DNA from: Planctomycetota bacterium
GTDB lineage: Bacteria; Planctomycetota; Phycisphaerae; UBA1845; Fen-1342
Direction of reading: 5' to 3'
Length of the DNA: 34,639 bases
NCBI GenBank assembly: GCA_018814045.1
Contig: JAHJAR010000208.1
Location: 1 to 34,639 of the forward strand
Numbering within the stretch: the first letter of the stretch is position 1; each line of letters begins with the position of its first letter. The translations under genes were made by a program, and so were the position numbers. Shown here in pieces: positions 26,049-34,639 of the stretch. Under the pieces are notes generated by a model. It was not told where the DNA came from. It saw nothing but the letters and a program-made list of their open reading frames with translations, and made no database searches.

Positions 26049-26167
26049 GTGGTCTGTGCCTCGAATCGGTAAGTCCTCCGACACGCCAGGCTGTTCCCGT
26101 GGTTGCAGCGCGGTAGTGCCTGGCCGTGCCCCCTGAGACAGCGGCGGGACGAAACGTTCGGCTTGTT

Positions 26168-27394
26168 ATGGCTACGGTTCGCCCAGAGACGACGATGAGT
26201 CCACCTGAAACCGTCTGTGACCAACAGCACCTGGAGACCTGCTGTCGCAAGTGGCGCGCGGCGGGACGCTTGGCCTTCGACACTGAGTTCATCCGCGACG
26301 AAACATACGAGGCCGCTCTTTGCCTGATACAGGTCAGCATCGGCGACGGCGAAGTGGTGCTGATCGATCCGACCTGTGATCTCGACGTGGCGCCATTCTG
26401 GGACCTCATCGCGGACCCGCAGGTCACCGCGATCGTCCACGCCGGCAAGGAAGACTTCGAACTGTGCCTGCGGACTACCGGCAGACTGCCCCGCAACGTC
26501 TTCGACGTCCAGATTGGGGCGGGGTTCGTGGGCTATGGCTATCCCCTGAGCCTGGCCCGCCTCGTGGATCAGGTGCTGCATCGCCGGATCGCCAAAGGCC
26601 AGACGATGACCGACTGGCTGCGGCGCCCGTTGACGGAACAGCAGATCCGCTACGCCGTGGAGGATGTCACTCACTTACCAGACGTGTACAGCAAGCTCGT
26701 GGCGCAATTGGAGGAGGCCGGCCGCCTGGCTTGGGCCCAGGAGGAATTCCGCCGTTTCGAGGAAGCCGGGTTCTATCGCCCCCGCATCCCGGAACGATTG
26801 TTCAAGCTCAGAGGCAGCAAGCGCCTGGATGGCCTCGGACTGGCAGCTCTCGAACGCCTGATCGAATGGCGCGATCACTGGGCCCAGGAACGCAACCGGC
26901 CAATCCGGGCGATGATGCGCGACGACGTGCTGGTGGAGATAGCGCGGCGGCGCCCCGCGCACGCGTCCGATTTGCAGGTCTTGCGCGGCTTTCCCCAAGC
27001 CCGCAACCGCAAAGTCGTGGACGAATTGCTCGCACTAATCAAGGATGCCAGTGCTACGCCGCGCCGCGAGTGGCCAAAACCCTACCAGCCGCGTGAAGAC
27101 ACGCCGATGATCAAGGCCACGCTCGACATACTGTCCGCAGTCACACGGGCAATCTGTTACGAGGAGGGGCTCGGACACGAGTTGGTGGGCAACTCGCAAC
27201 GGCTGCGCGAATTCGTGGATTTCCACGTCGGCCGCGAGAGCGAGCGCCCGTCGCTGATGCTCGGCTGGCGCGCGGAGTTCATCGGCCAGCGTCTGGAGAA
27301 CCTCCTCAGCGGGCGCAGCGAGCTACATCTGTTCGGCTGGCCAGACGACCCGCGGCTCGACGTCGTCACGCACGCTGCCACGCCCACGGATTGA
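26168..27394 (+). CDS. rnd: Ribonuclease D (DEDDy 3'-5' exoribonuclease with HRDC domain)
   Basis: RNase D trims 3' ends of tRNA precursors and other RNAs. The 408-residue product has the Exo I motif in LAFDTEFIRDETYEAALCLIQV, Exo II in IVHAGKEDFELC and Exo III in QIRYAVEDVTHLPDVY, so the DEDD acids and the tyrosine are present. One or two HRDC-type helical domains follow (LAALERLIEWRDHWAQERNRP...ARRRPAHASDLQVLRGF). It is slightly longer than E. coli RNase D (375). The start is uncertain: ATG 26168 is chosen, while GTG 26126 and ATG 26195 are in frame and none has a clear Shine-Dalgarno. Confidence 0.92.
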   Translation: MATVRPETTMSPPETVCDQQHLETCCRKWRAAGRLAFDTEFIRDETYEAALCLIQVSIGDGEVVLIDPTCDLDVAPFWDLIADPQVTAIVHAGKEDFELCLRTTGRLPRNVFDVQIGAGFVGYGYPLSLARLVDQVLHRRIAKGQTMTDWLRRPLTEQQIRYAVEDVTHLPDVYSKLVAQLEEAGRLAWAQEEFRRFEEAGFYRPRIPERLFKLRGSKRLDGLGLAALERLIEWRDHWAQERNRPIRAMMRDDVLVEIARRRPAHASDLQVLRGFPQARNRKVVDELLALIKDASATPRREWPKPYQPREDTPMIKATLDILSAVTRAICYEEGLGHELVGNSQRLREFVDFHVGRESERPSLMLGWRAEFIGQRLENLLSGRSELHLFGWPDDPRLDVVTHAATPTD

Positions 27395-27504
27395 ACGCGC
27401 GCGCCGACAATTATCCACATCTCGCCGAATCACCTTTCACAGGCCTGCTGAGCTCTGTTGCGCAACCGCCACAAGCGCGCCGGCCAACCACCACGGAGGA
27501 CGCT

Positions 27505-27534
27505 TTGGGAAACCCGGCCCTTTCTCCGTACAAT
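27505..27534 (+). promoter_or_regulatory. Candidate promoter of the tricorn-like protease gene
   Basis: TTGGGA (27505-27510) and TACAAT (27529-27534) are 18 bases apart, four and five of six to consensus. The resulting leader to the ATG at 27603 is about 60 bases. Confidence 0.5.
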
Positions 27535-27602
27535 CGACAATCAACGACGGGGCGACGCTCCTCGGCCCAACCCGGCTCCCTGCTTGCTGGAGATTCAACC
27601 TG

Positions 27603-29306
27603 ATGCCTGCGAAACACGTGCTGCGCGCCCAGGCGCTTCTGCTCGTCACGCTGGGCGTGCTCGCCGGATCCTCGGCGAATGCCGAACCGGTGGTCTTCGC
27701 GCGACACCTGTCGCTGTCCCCCGCTGGCCAAACGCTGGCCTTCAGTTGGGCGGGCGATATCTGGACGGTGTCGATCGCAGGGGGGGCGGCTCGGCGACTG
27801 ACGGTTCACCCGGGCCACGACAGTCGCCCGGTATGGTTGCGTGATGGGCGGCGGCTGGCGTTCACCTCCAACCATGACGGCGGCAACAAGCTCTACACCA
27901 TCAGTTGGAATGGCCAGGACCAGAAACGCATCCTCGCTTCCGAAGTTGGTGCCCTGCGGTGGGATCTGACCGGCGGCAAGCTGTTCTACCTCAAAGGAGG
28001 CGTGCCGAACTCGTGCACGGCCGAAGGCAGCGACGCCAAGGCGCACGCCTACCAGGCCAAGCTGGTCATCGACCTGCCCGCCGAGGCAGCGCAGAAGTTC
28101 GACGACGCGGCGCGGGCTCTCGGCCGCGGGTTCTACCATCCAACCATGAAGGGGCTCGACTGGCCCGCGCTGACCGCCCAGTACCGCGCGCTGGCCCTCG
28201 AGACTCGCACCGTGAATGAGTTCAACGAAGTTTTCAACATGCTCCTGGGCGAGTTGAACGCCTCGCACCTGGGAATACACGGAGGTGCCCCGCGCGACTC
28301 GCGTACGTCCGAGGACGTCGGCTATCTCGGGTGCGAGTTCGACGCCGACCACCCCGGGCCGGGGTTGAAGGTCACCGCCGTGACGCCGCAGTCTCCGGCC
28401 GATCGCAAAGAGAGCAAGCTGGTGCCCGGCGATACCATCGTCACGGTCAATCGTCAGCCGGTCGGACCGGACAGTCCGCTGGACCAGGCCCTGATCGACA
28501 CGGTAGGTGAGCAGATCGTAATCGCGTACATCCCGGCCCCGCAGCGTGCGCCTCCCAGCAGCCTGCCCGCGGAGCCGGCCGAAGACGCCGCTGACCCGAC
28601 GTCGGACGGGGCCGCGCAGCAGACCCGGGAGTTGGTCATCCGTCCGACCTCCAGCGGCGCGTTCAGCAACCTGGTGTATGACGAGTGGGTGGCGGACAAC
28701 CGTCGATACACGGAGCAGAAAACGGCCGGACGGGTTGGCTATTGCCACGTTCGCTCGATGGGCACACCGAGCTTCGACGTCTTCGAGCGCGACCTTTACG
28801 CCGCCGCCCACGGCAAGGATGGTCTGATCATCGACGTGCGGAATAATGGCGGGGGCTGGACGGCGGACTGGATGCTCGCCGTGCTGAGCGTGCGTCGGCA
28901 CGCCTGCACGATCCCGCGCGGCGGCACACGGGGCTACCCGCAGGATCGGCTGATCTTCTATTCCTGGACGAAGCCGGCGACGATGATGTGCAACCAATAC
29001 AGCTATTCGAACGCCGAGATCATCTCGCACGCGTTCAAGAACCTGGGCCGCGGTCCGCTGGTCGGCATGACCACGTTCGGCGCGGTGATCAGCACTGGCG
29101 CCTACCGATTGATCGACGGGGCCTACGTGCGGATGCCGTTCCGCGGCTGGTACACCTTGCCGGACGGCGTGGACATGGAGAACCACGGCGCGGTTCCGGA
29201 TATCCTGGTGCCGCTGACGCCGCAGGACGAAGTGGCGGGGAGACGGCCGCAACTGGACGCGGCGATAGAAGCCACGCTGGAGCAGCTCCCACCCGCCGAC
29301 GAGTAG
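27603..29306 (+). CDS. Tricorn-like S41 protease with a shortened beta-propeller
   Basis: A 567-residue exported protein with a Sec signal peptide (ALLLVTLGVLAGSSANA, cleaved near 27). About two propeller blades follow (HLSLSPAGQTLAFSWAGDIW, RPVWLRDGRRLAFTSNHDG; 30-130), then a tricorn C1-type helical domain (EAAQKFDDAARALGRGFYHPTMKGLDW; 160-228), a PDZ-like domain (about 240-315) and a C-terminal S41 core. Candidate catalytic residues are H382 (GYCHVRSM), S469 (YSYSNAEII) and E526 (DMENHGAVPD). Tricorn-family proteins are usually about 1050 residues with 13 blades, so most of the propeller is missing while the frame is intact. Function would be peptide degradation outside the cytoplasm. GGAG lies ten bases before the ATG. 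Confidence 0.88.
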   Translation: MPAKHVLRAQALLLVTLGVLAGSSANAEPVVFARHLSLSPAGQTLAFSWAGDIWTVSIAGGAARRLTVHPGHDSRPVWLRDGRRLAFTSNHDGGNKLYTISWNGQDQKRILASEVGALRWDLTGGKLFYLKGGVPNSCTAEGSDAKAHAYQAKLVIDLPAEAAQKFDDAARALGRGFYHPTMKGLDWPALTAQYRALALETRTVNEFNEVFNMLLGELNASHLGIHGGAPRDSRTSEDVGYLGCEFDADHPGPGLKVTAVTPQSPADRKESKLVPGDTIVTVNRQPVGPDSPLDQALIDTVGEQIVIAYIPAPQRAPPSSLPAEPAEDAADPTSDGAAQQTRELVIRPTSSGAFSNLVYDEWVADNRRYTEQKTAGRVGYCHVRSMGTPSFDVFERDLYAAAHGKDGLIIDVRNNGGGWTADWMLAVLSVRRHACTIPRGGTRGYPQDRLIFYSWTKPATMMCNQYSYSNAEIISHAFKNLGRGPLVGMTTFGAVISTGAYRLIDGAYVRMPFRGWYTLPDGVDMENHGAVPDILVPLTPQDEVAGRRPQLDAAIEATLEQLPPADE

Positions 29307-29327
29307 CCCTGGAGCAGCGAGTTCGCA

Positions 29328-30482
29328 ATGCCCAATCGCCGCGCTACGAGTGTTGTCCGCCGCGGTTCCCGGTACGTGGCGGTGCTCTTCCTGGGGGCTG
29401 CGGCCGGCTGGCTCATGATGGCAGCCGGCTGGCTACCGCGACCGTCGGCCAAGAGCGCGTCTTTCCCTGACCCGCTGGCGACGCCCGCCGAGCGCTACGC
29501 CTGGAGCGCGCAACCCACCCCCGTCTTCCCGATTCCCCCCTACGCGCGCTTTCTGGAAGATGTCGTGATTGTTCTCGATCCGGGGCACGGCGGGCGGGGT
29601 AATCGACCCAACTGGAAACGTGGACCAACCGGGCTGCGCGAGGCAGAGGTGAACCTGCGCGTCGCGCAATTCCTGCGCGATTTTCTGGCCGCGGCGGGTG
29701 CTGACGTCGTCATGACGCGCGATCGCGACGTGTACCTGGATGCCGACGAAAACGCCGATGTGCGCAAACGGATCAACCTGGCAAACGAGCTGGGGGCGGA
29801 TTTGTTCCTGTCGATCCACCACAACGCGTCTGACTCCGCGGAGGCCAACTACACCACGCTGTTCTACCATCGCTCGGCCGACCACAGCCCCGCCAGCCTC
29901 TGTGCGGCGCGCCACCTGCTCACCGGCCTGGACGATGCGCTGCGGCTGGAAAGGCATTTGGACTGCCCCTTGCTGAACGACACACTAGTCGCCCGCCGCA
30001 GTGGGTTTGCCGTCTTGCGGCTGGCGCAGGTGCCGGCCGTGCTGGCGGAATCATCTTTCCACTCCAACCCGGCCGAGGAACAGCGACTGCGTGACCCCGT
30101 CTATAATCGCCGCGAGGCGTACGGGCACTTCCTCGGGCTGGCCCGCTGGGCACAAGCGGGGCTGCCGAGTGTTACGCTGGTGTCGCCGGACGATGGTCAT
30201 GTCGGGCGCGGGGGCCAGGTAATCGTCGCCCTGGACGACGGGGTGAGCCGGCGGCGCAGTTGGGGGCACGAGACGGTCAAGATCCTCCGCGACTCGCTCA
30301 CGTTGTATTGTGCCGGCGAGGCTGTCCCGTTTCACGTCGAACTGGACCAGGGGCAGGTGACGGTCACGCTGCCGCGCCGCCTCGAGCCGGGCGCGCACTA
30401 CTTGTACGTCGATTTTGAGACCATTTTCGGCCAACACGTGCTGCACCCATGGATCGCGATCACGGTCGGCGCGGGGCCCTGA
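29328..30482 (+). CDS. N-acetylmuramoyl-L-alanine amidase (Amidase_3)
   Basis: This 384-residue zinc amidase cleaves the amide bond between MurNAc and the peptide stem of peptidoglycan. An N-terminal membrane segment (about 17-36, VAVLFLGAAAGWLMMAAGWL) serves as signal or anchor. The catalytic domain shows the zinc ligands and base in order: VLDPGHGG, REAEVNLRVA, FLSIHHNASD and AESSFHSNPAEEQRL. A C-terminal beta-rich domain of about 110 residues (LVSPDDGHVGRGGQVIVALDDG...GAHYLYVDFE) may be a wall- or partner-binding module; I do not recognise it. It starts 21 bases after the protease stop and is probably co-transcribed with it. Its presence implies a peptidoglycan wall. Confidence 0.92.
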   Translation: MPNRRATSVVRRGSRYVAVLFLGAAAGWLMMAAGWLPRPSAKSASFPDPLATPAERYAWSAQPTPVFPIPPYARFLEDVVIVLDPGHGGRGNRPNWKRGPTGLREAEVNLRVAQFLRDFLAAAGADVVMTRDRDVYLDADENADVRKRINLANELGADLFLSIHHNASDSAEANYTTLFYHRSADHSPASLCAARHLLTGLDDALRLERHLDCPLLNDTLVARRSGFAVLRLAQVPAVLAESSFHSNPAEEQRLRDPVYNRREAYGHFLGLARWAQAGLPSVTLVSPDDGHVGRGGQVIVALDDGVSRRRSWGHETVKILRDSLTLYCAGEAVPFHVELDQGQVTVTLPRRLEPGAHYLYVDFETIFGQHVLHPWIAITVGAGP

Positions 30483-30583
30483 GGCGGTCTTCTGGACCGG
30501 GATCTTCCGCCCACTCGACCGCTTGTGGTCGCCCCGCGGATCGGTGGTCCCGGATGGTGGGCCGCTGGATGCGGCGCAAGGCA

Positions 30584-30614
30584 ACGGCCCATCCTCAGCG
30601 AGAGGACGGGCCGT
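30584..30614. terminator. Bidirectional hairpin between convergent genes
   Basis: ACGGCCC-A-TCCTC and GAGGA-C-GGGCCGT form a 12-bp stem with one mismatch and a 5-base loop, midway between the amidase stop and the convergent basic protein. No long U-tract follows on either strand. Confidence 0.45.
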
Positions 30615-30683
30615 GGATAGACGAAGCAGCAAGCCGAGCTTTGGCTGATACCCTACTCGTGGACCCCGATGTGAGCGGTAGCT

Positions 30684-31145
30684 CTACCGCCAGTTGTAGT
30701 AGTTACCAAACGGACGGGCCGAGACCCGTTCGTTGGCTGCCACGAGCCAGCAATTGGCCTTGCCGCGCGTGACGGCCTTGATACCGGCCCCGTATTTCTG
30801 CTTGAGCCAGCGCGCGGTAGCCGTGGGCGTGGCATTCTGCCACTGGTTGCCGAAGTGCCGGTAGAAATCCGCGCTCTTGAACTTGTAAACCCGCATGCCG
30901 CTGTTGACGTACTTGATCCAGCGGTTTGCGACGGTGGGCGAGAACGCCGTGACCTTGCCGGCTCCCGTGAACTGCGAATTGATGTTCCGGTAGGAACCGA
31001 TCCGCCACTGGATCTCGCACTGAGCGTTCTTGTACTGCGTGGGCATGTACGACCATCCGGTCTTTTGCGTGCTGGTCGACGTCGGGGTGCGACGATAGTT
31101 GGTCACACGCCTGCCGGTCTTGTAGCTGGTTCTGGATGTTGGCAT
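30684..31145 (-). CDS. Small basic Tyr/Trp-rich protein of unknown function
   Basis: A 153-residue protein with a strong Shine-Dalgarno (GGGAG, six bases before ATG 31145). The frame upstream of that ATG is random-looking. The N-terminal 35 residues are Ser/Thr/Arg/Lys-rich and probably disordered (TSRTSYKTGRRVTNYRR). The rest is strongly basic, with many Trp, Tyr and Asn residues (CEIQWRIGSYRNINSQF, TVANRWIKYVNSG, RHFGNQWQNA, ARWLKQKYGAGIKAVTRGK). There is no signal peptide or membrane helix. The repeated aromatic/basic segments suggest binding of nucleic acid or another polyanion, but I do not recognise the family. It is convergent with the amidase gene and divergent from nfeD. Confidence 0.75.
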   Translation of the reverse strand: MPTSRTSYKTGRRVTNYRRTPTSTSTQKTGWSYMPTQYKNAQCEIQWRIGSYRNINSQFTGAGKVTAFSPTVANRWIKYVNSGMRVYKFKSADFYRHFGNQWQNATPTATARWLKQKYGAGIKAVTRGKANCWLVAANERVSARPFGNYYNWR

Positions 31146-31664
31146 ATGTTTCTCCCTTAGCTCGCCGTTCGCCAAACTTGGTCCGAGGGTATGCATTCGA
31201 TACCTGCTGTATCGGAGCTTCCGTCGAGTGGATTGAATAATCACGCTAAAGTTTCCGACAGAACTGACCAACATCGACACGCCGCATCGCGGCTCGCTGA
31301 CCGGCAGAATTGCCACAGCACACTCGGACGCCACGCTGCCAACAGGGCCACGAACCGCCATGCGGCCGCGCGCACCTTCGCTCCGCGCGCGTGCTGACTC
31401 ACTGTGGACCCGCCCCGAAATGCAACCGAGACCGCGCGCATTGGCGACATTTCGTCAGCGCGCCCCGACCACGAGCCGCATTCGCGTCGCAGCCTGCCCG
31501 GCTGTTCGGCAGCCACTCGACCGGGCCCCTCCCCCAAACCGCAGCGCCGAGCGCGGGCGCAGCCTGGCAGCGGTATATTTTCGCGGCAGTTTTCTAGTGG
31601 CGAAGACGCCAACCGGCACGGAGAATACTCGTGAGCGACTGATATGAGCTCGGAGGATCAGGTC
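31146..31664. other. Intergenic region between the basic protein and nfeD
   Basis: No gene is supported in these 519 bases. TATATT at 31574-31579 could be a -10 element for nfeD but lacks a -35. A short palindrome, CGATAC...GTATCG (31198-31214), lies upstream of the basic-protein gene and might be an operator. Confidence 0.35.
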
Positions 31665-33281
31665 ATGAATGGGCGTCCCGTTGGTCATGCAGACGTGTTC
31701 TGGTCGGGCCGCTACCGGCGCACGGGCCGGGCGGCGTTCGTGTTGGCGGTGCTGTGCGCCAGCGCTGTTCCGCTCGTGGGGCAGAGCCCCGCCGCCAGCA
31801 CCCAGGCAGTCGTGGTGCCGATCAAAGGCGTCATCTCCGACATCCTCCACGACAGCGTGCAGCGGCGGGTGACTGAGGCCCAGGCCGCGGGGGCCAAGAC
31901 GATCATCTTCGAGATGGACACACCGGGCGGGATGGTCACCAGCGCGTTGGACGTTTGCACACTGATCAAGGAGCTGCCGGACGACGTGCACACCGTCGCC
32001 TGGGTGCACCCGCAGGCCTATAGCGCCGGAGCCATGATCTCGGTGGCCTGCAAAGAAATCGTCATGAGCACGCGTTCCTCCATCGGCGACTGCGCCCCGA
32101 TCATGGTCAGCCCCGTGGGCGGCCTGCAGGAACTCGGCGAGGCCGAGCGGGCCAAGGCGGAAAGCCCGGTGCTCGAGGAGTTCGCAGACTCGGCCGCGCG
32201 CAACGGCTACCCGGCCCTGCTCTGCCGCGCCATGGTCACCGTGGGCGAGGAGGTCTGGTGGCTCGAGCACGCCGAAACCAAGGAGCGCAAGTTCGCCAAC
32301 GCGGCCCAGAAGAAATCCCTGATCGACGACCTCGAACCGGCGCAGCGCGAGTGGCAACTCGTCACCGAGTACATCGACGCGAATGGCGGCCAGCCGCGCC
32401 CCGTCGAGCAACCAATCGACCATGCGAGTTCTCTGCTCACGCTCTCGCAAAGCCAGGCCGTCGCGTTCGGGTTCGCGCGCGCAATCGCCGGTGATCTCGC
32501 CGCCCTGGGCGAGCATCTTGGTCTCTCGGCGGTGCCAACGTACCACGAAATCAGCGGGTGGGAGAAGTTCGCCATGTGGCTGAACAGCCCGCTCGTGCGC
32601 GGCATTCTGTTCGTAATCATGCTGATTGGCGGGTACATCGAATTTCAATCGCCCGGACTGATCCTGCCCGGAGCCGTGGCCGTGGTCGCTCTGGGGATCT
32701 TCCTCGGAGCGCCCTATGTGGCCGGTCTGGCGAACATCTGGACAATCATCCTGCTCGTGGTCGGACTGATTCTGCTGGCCTTGGAGATCTTCGTCATCCC
32801 GGGCTTCGGTGTGGCGGGAATCTGCGGGGTGCTCCTGATTCTCGTGGCGTTCGTGGGGACGTTCGTGCCCGCCGAGCCGGGCAGTCCGGCGTTCTCCTGG
32901 CCGAATCTCCAGGGCACCTGGGAAGCCATCAAGACCGGGATCATCGTGCTCAGCAGCAGCATGATCATCGCGGTGATCGGCATCCTGCTATTGGCCCGCT
33001 ACCTGCCCGAGCTGCCGGGCGGGCGCCGCCTCGTGCTGGCCAACCCCGACGCCGCCGCCATGGCGCTCGTCGATCCCCATCCAGACGTGGCTTTGGTGGG
33101 TGACATCGGCGTGGTGGTGGGAGACCTCCGACCGGGTGGACAGGTTCGTTTCGGCACGGAGATAGTGGACGTACACAGCCAGGGCGAGTACGTTGACGCG
33201 GGGCGACGCGTGCAGGTGCTCGAGCACGAAGGTCCCAGGGTTATCGTGCGCCCACTGCCCGACGGAACAGACAAGACCTAG
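31665..33281 (+). CDS. NfeD-family membrane serine protease (ClpP-class)
   Basis: The long form of NfeD, 538 residues from ATG 31665, which has GGAGG eight bases upstream (ATG 31644 is in frame but poorly placed). A signal peptide or anchor ([19 protein letters not shown]) precedes a ClpP-like protease domain: [21 protein letters not shown], and the nucleophile S120 in [10 protein letters not shown]166 is a possible partner lysine. Four or five membrane helices follow (about 300-445), then a C-terminal OB-fold domain ([35 protein letters not shown]). Long NfeD proteins partner with SPFH proteins and are thought to cleave membrane proteins; the next gene is such an SPFH protein. Confidence 0.93.
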   Translation: MNGRPVGHADVFWSGRYRRTGRAAFVLAVLCASAVPLVGQSPAASTQAVVVPIKGVISDILHDSVQRRVTEAQAAGAKTIIFEMDTPGGMVTSALDVCTLIKELPDDVHTVAWVHPQAYSAGAMISVACKEIVMSTRSSIGDCAPIMVSPVGGLQELGEAERAKAESPVLEEFADSAARNGYPALLCRAMVTVGEEVWWLEHAETKERKFANAAQKKSLIDDLEPAQREWQLVTEYIDANGGQPRPVEQPIDHASSLLTLSQSQAVAFGFARAIAGDLAALGEHLGLSAVPTYHEISGWEKFAMWLNSPLVRGILFVIMLIGGYIEFQSPGLILPGAVAVVALGIFLGAPYVAGLANIWTIILLVVGLILLALEIFVIPGFGVAGICGVLLILVAFVGTFVPAEPGSPAFSWPNLQGTWEAIKTGIIVLSSSMIIAVIGILLLARYLPELPGGRRLVLANPDAAAMALVDPHPDVALVGDIGVVVGDLRPGGQVRFGTEIVDVHSQGEYVDAGRRVQVLEHEGPRVIVRPLPDGTDKT

Positions 33282-33316
33282 GGCCTGCACCTCTCCCCGC
33301 GCAAGGAGCAACTGCC

Positions 33317-34339
33317 ATGCTGGCTGCCGCCAACTACGTCGTTATCGGAATCAGCATCATCGCCGGGATCTTCGGCCTGGTCGCCGTGATCGTGATCGCG
33401 AACTTCGGTGCCCTGTGGGTTCAAGCCACGGCTGCCAAGACGAAGATTACGTTCTTTGAGCTGATCGGGATGTCGCTGCGCCGCGTGAACGGCGGAGCGA
33501 TCGTCAGGACCAAGATCCAGGCGTGGAAGGCCGGTCTAACGGACATCACGACCGAGGATCTCGAATCGCACTACCTCGCCCGCGGCCGCGTTCCCAACGT
33601 GGTCGTAGCCCTGATTTCCGCACAGCGGGCCAATATTCCGCTGGACTTTCGCACCGCGTGTGCCATCGATCTGGCCGGCCGCGACATCGTCGACGCGGTC
33701 AACACCAGCGTGAATCCCAAGGTCATCGACGTCCCCAATCCCGCGCACGGCCGGCCGACGATCGACGCGGTCGCCAAGGACGGCATCCAGCTCAAGGCCC
33801 GGGCCCGAGTCACCGTCCGCACGAACATCAGCCGTTTGGTCGGCGGCGCCACCGAAGAGACCGTTGTGGCCCGCGTGGGGGAAGGCATCGTGTCCGCCAT
33901 CGGCTCGGCCGACACGCACAAGGCGGTCCTGGAGAACCCCGACAAGATTTCCAAGGCCGTGCTCGCAAAGGGGCTCGATGCCGGGACGGCGTACGAGATC
34001 CTGTCGATCGACATTGCCGACATCGACGTTGGTATCAACATTGGCGCCCAACTCCAGGCCGACCAGGCCGAGGCCGACAAGAAACGTTTTCAGGCCGAGG
34101 CCGAGAAACGCCGCGCGATGGCCTACGCGCTCGAGCAGGAGATGGTGGCACAGGTGCAGGAGAATCGCGCCAAGGTCGTGCTGGCCGAGGCCGAGATTCC
34201 GAAGGCGATGGCCGAAGCATTTCGCAGCGGCAACCTGGGTGTCATGGATTACTACCGGATCCGGAATATCCAGTCCGATACAGGGATGCGCGAGCGGATC
34301 GCCGGCAGCGACAGCGGATCGGCTGAGAGGAAGGACTAG
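33317..34339 (+). CDS. floA: Flotillin-like SPFH protein FloA
   Basis: A 340-residue membrane-microdomain scaffold protein. One N-terminal hydrophobic segment (about 7-30) is followed by the FloA-specific region ([26 protein letters not shown]), the SPFH core ([41 protein letters not shown]) and a coiled-coil rich in Ala/Glu ([29 protein letters not shown]). Length matches B. subtilis FloA (about 330). AGGAG is eight bases before ATG 33317, and it lies 35 bases after nfeD, the usual operon. Confidence 0.95.
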   Translation: MLAAANYVVIGISIIAGIFGLVAVIVIANFGALWVQATAAKTKITFFELIGMSLRRVNGGAIVRTKIQAWKAGLTDITTEDLESHYLARGRVPNVVVALISAQRANIPLDFRTACAIDLAGRDIVDAVNTSVNPKVIDVPNPAHGRPTIDAVAKDGIQLKARARVTVRTNISRLVGGATEETVVARVGEGIVSAIGSADTHKAVLENPDKISKAVLAKGLDAGTAYEILSIDIADIDVGINIGAQLQADQAEADKKRFQAEAEKRRAMAYALEQEMVAQVQENRAKVVLAEAEIPKAMAEAFRSGNLGVMDYYRIRNIQSDTGMRERIAGSDSGSAERKD

Positions 34340-34365
34340 TCACTGTCCGGCAGGAGGCAGCGCAC

Positions 34366-34639
34366 GTGCCGATTATCTTGGCCCAGAACGGATGGTTGAC
34401 CAGTTGGGAGACGATGGCCCCGATCGTCTTCGTGGTCATCTACGTCCTGGCCCACCTGGGCAAGGCGCTGAAGAAAGGGCAAGACAAGTCCGAGCCGCCA
34501 ACGCGATCCACGACCCAACGCGGGCCTGTGCCGCCGCCTCGCAGGACGGAGCCGCCGCGCCCGCCACGCGTGCAAGAGGTCCCGCCGGCGACCGCGACGC
34601 CTCTGCCGAAGACGCCACCGCCCGAGCCCGTGCGGCCGC
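34366..34639 (+). CDS. Proline-rich single-pass membrane protein, truncated by the window end
   Basis: A GTG at 34366 with AGGAGG eight bases upstream opens a frame that runs off the window, 91 codons visible. It begins with a short polar stretch (MPIILAQNGWLTSWE), has one membrane helix (about 17-32, MAPIVFVVIYVLAHLG), then becomes basic and very proline-rich (RGPVPPPRRTEPPRPP). It lies 26 bases after floA in the same operon, so it may belong to the NfeD-FloA system. I do not recognise the family; the proline-rich part looks like a flexible cytoplasmic or periplasmic tether. Confidence 0.7.
   Translation, partial: MPIILAQNGWLTSWETMAPIVFVVIYVLAHLGKALKKGQDKSEPPTRSTTQRGPVPPPRRTEPPRPPRVQEVPPATATPLPKTPPPEPVRP

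Noticed and set aside
27411-29252. 613-codon minus-strand ORF
   Set aside because: Antisense to the tricorn-like protease, which has a signal peptide, promoter and S41 motifs; the antisense frame is Arg/Val-rich without domains.

Overview
The window is GC-rich and carries only protein-coding genes; I see no rRNA, tRNA or CRISPR array. Two secreted-type proteins end in a duplicated calcium-binding dockerin-like motif (GDLNCDG...NGFDID...ADxNxDGxxNGFDID). That motif, with nfeD/floA, a tricorn-like protease and a Sec-containing formate dehydrogenase, suggests a planctomycete, probably Phycisphaerae-like, that is motile (fliM). The lineage is inference.

Layout. 1-383: degraded sequence and a possible gene edge. 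384-4731 (all minus): biotin-dependent acyl-CoA carboxylase carboxyltransferase, a dockerin-like secreted protein broken by an in-frame TGA, and a Cys/Met-metabolism PLP enzyme. 4931-6298 (+): threonine synthase, divergent from the PLP enzyme. 6318-15251 (minus): a formate dehydrogenase locus. It encodes a Tat-exported selenocysteine catalytic subunit, read through a UGA with a recognisable bacterial SECIS hairpin, then a 4Fe-4S subunit, an NrfD/HybB-type membrane subunit, a membrane-anchored diheme cytochrome c and FdhE. After a gap holding a perfect 12-bp inverted repeat come a small Cys-containing protein, a P-loop NTPase fused to a ModE-like DNA-binding domain, and FdhD.

15518-16549 (+) is the C-terminal remnant of a beta-helix/dockerin protein, followed directly by a 139-bp MITE-like palindromic element. 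16842-22849 (minus) holds DAHP synthase, a large hybrid histidine kinase and fliM. Between kinase and DAHP synthase lies the most striking regulatory structure: a 24-residue leader peptide rich in Tyr/Trp/Phe codons, followed by mutually exclusive 1:2, 2:3 and 3:4 RNA pairings, the last an intrinsic terminator. It has the full architecture of a ribosome-mediated aromatic amino acid attenuator.

23645-25519 (+) is rpsB-tsf with a good promoter. 26168-30482 (+) holds RNase D, a tricorn-like protease with most of its propeller missing, and a zinc amidase. A 153-residue basic protein of unknown function is on the minus strand at 30684-31145. 31665-end (+) is an nfeD-floA operon followed by the start of a proline-rich membrane protein cut by the window end.

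Together, the formate dehydrogenase cluster would oxidise formate outside the cytoplasmic membrane and pass electrons to the quinone/cytochrome c pool. Maturation (FdhD, FdhE) and probable molybdenum-linked regulation sit beside it.
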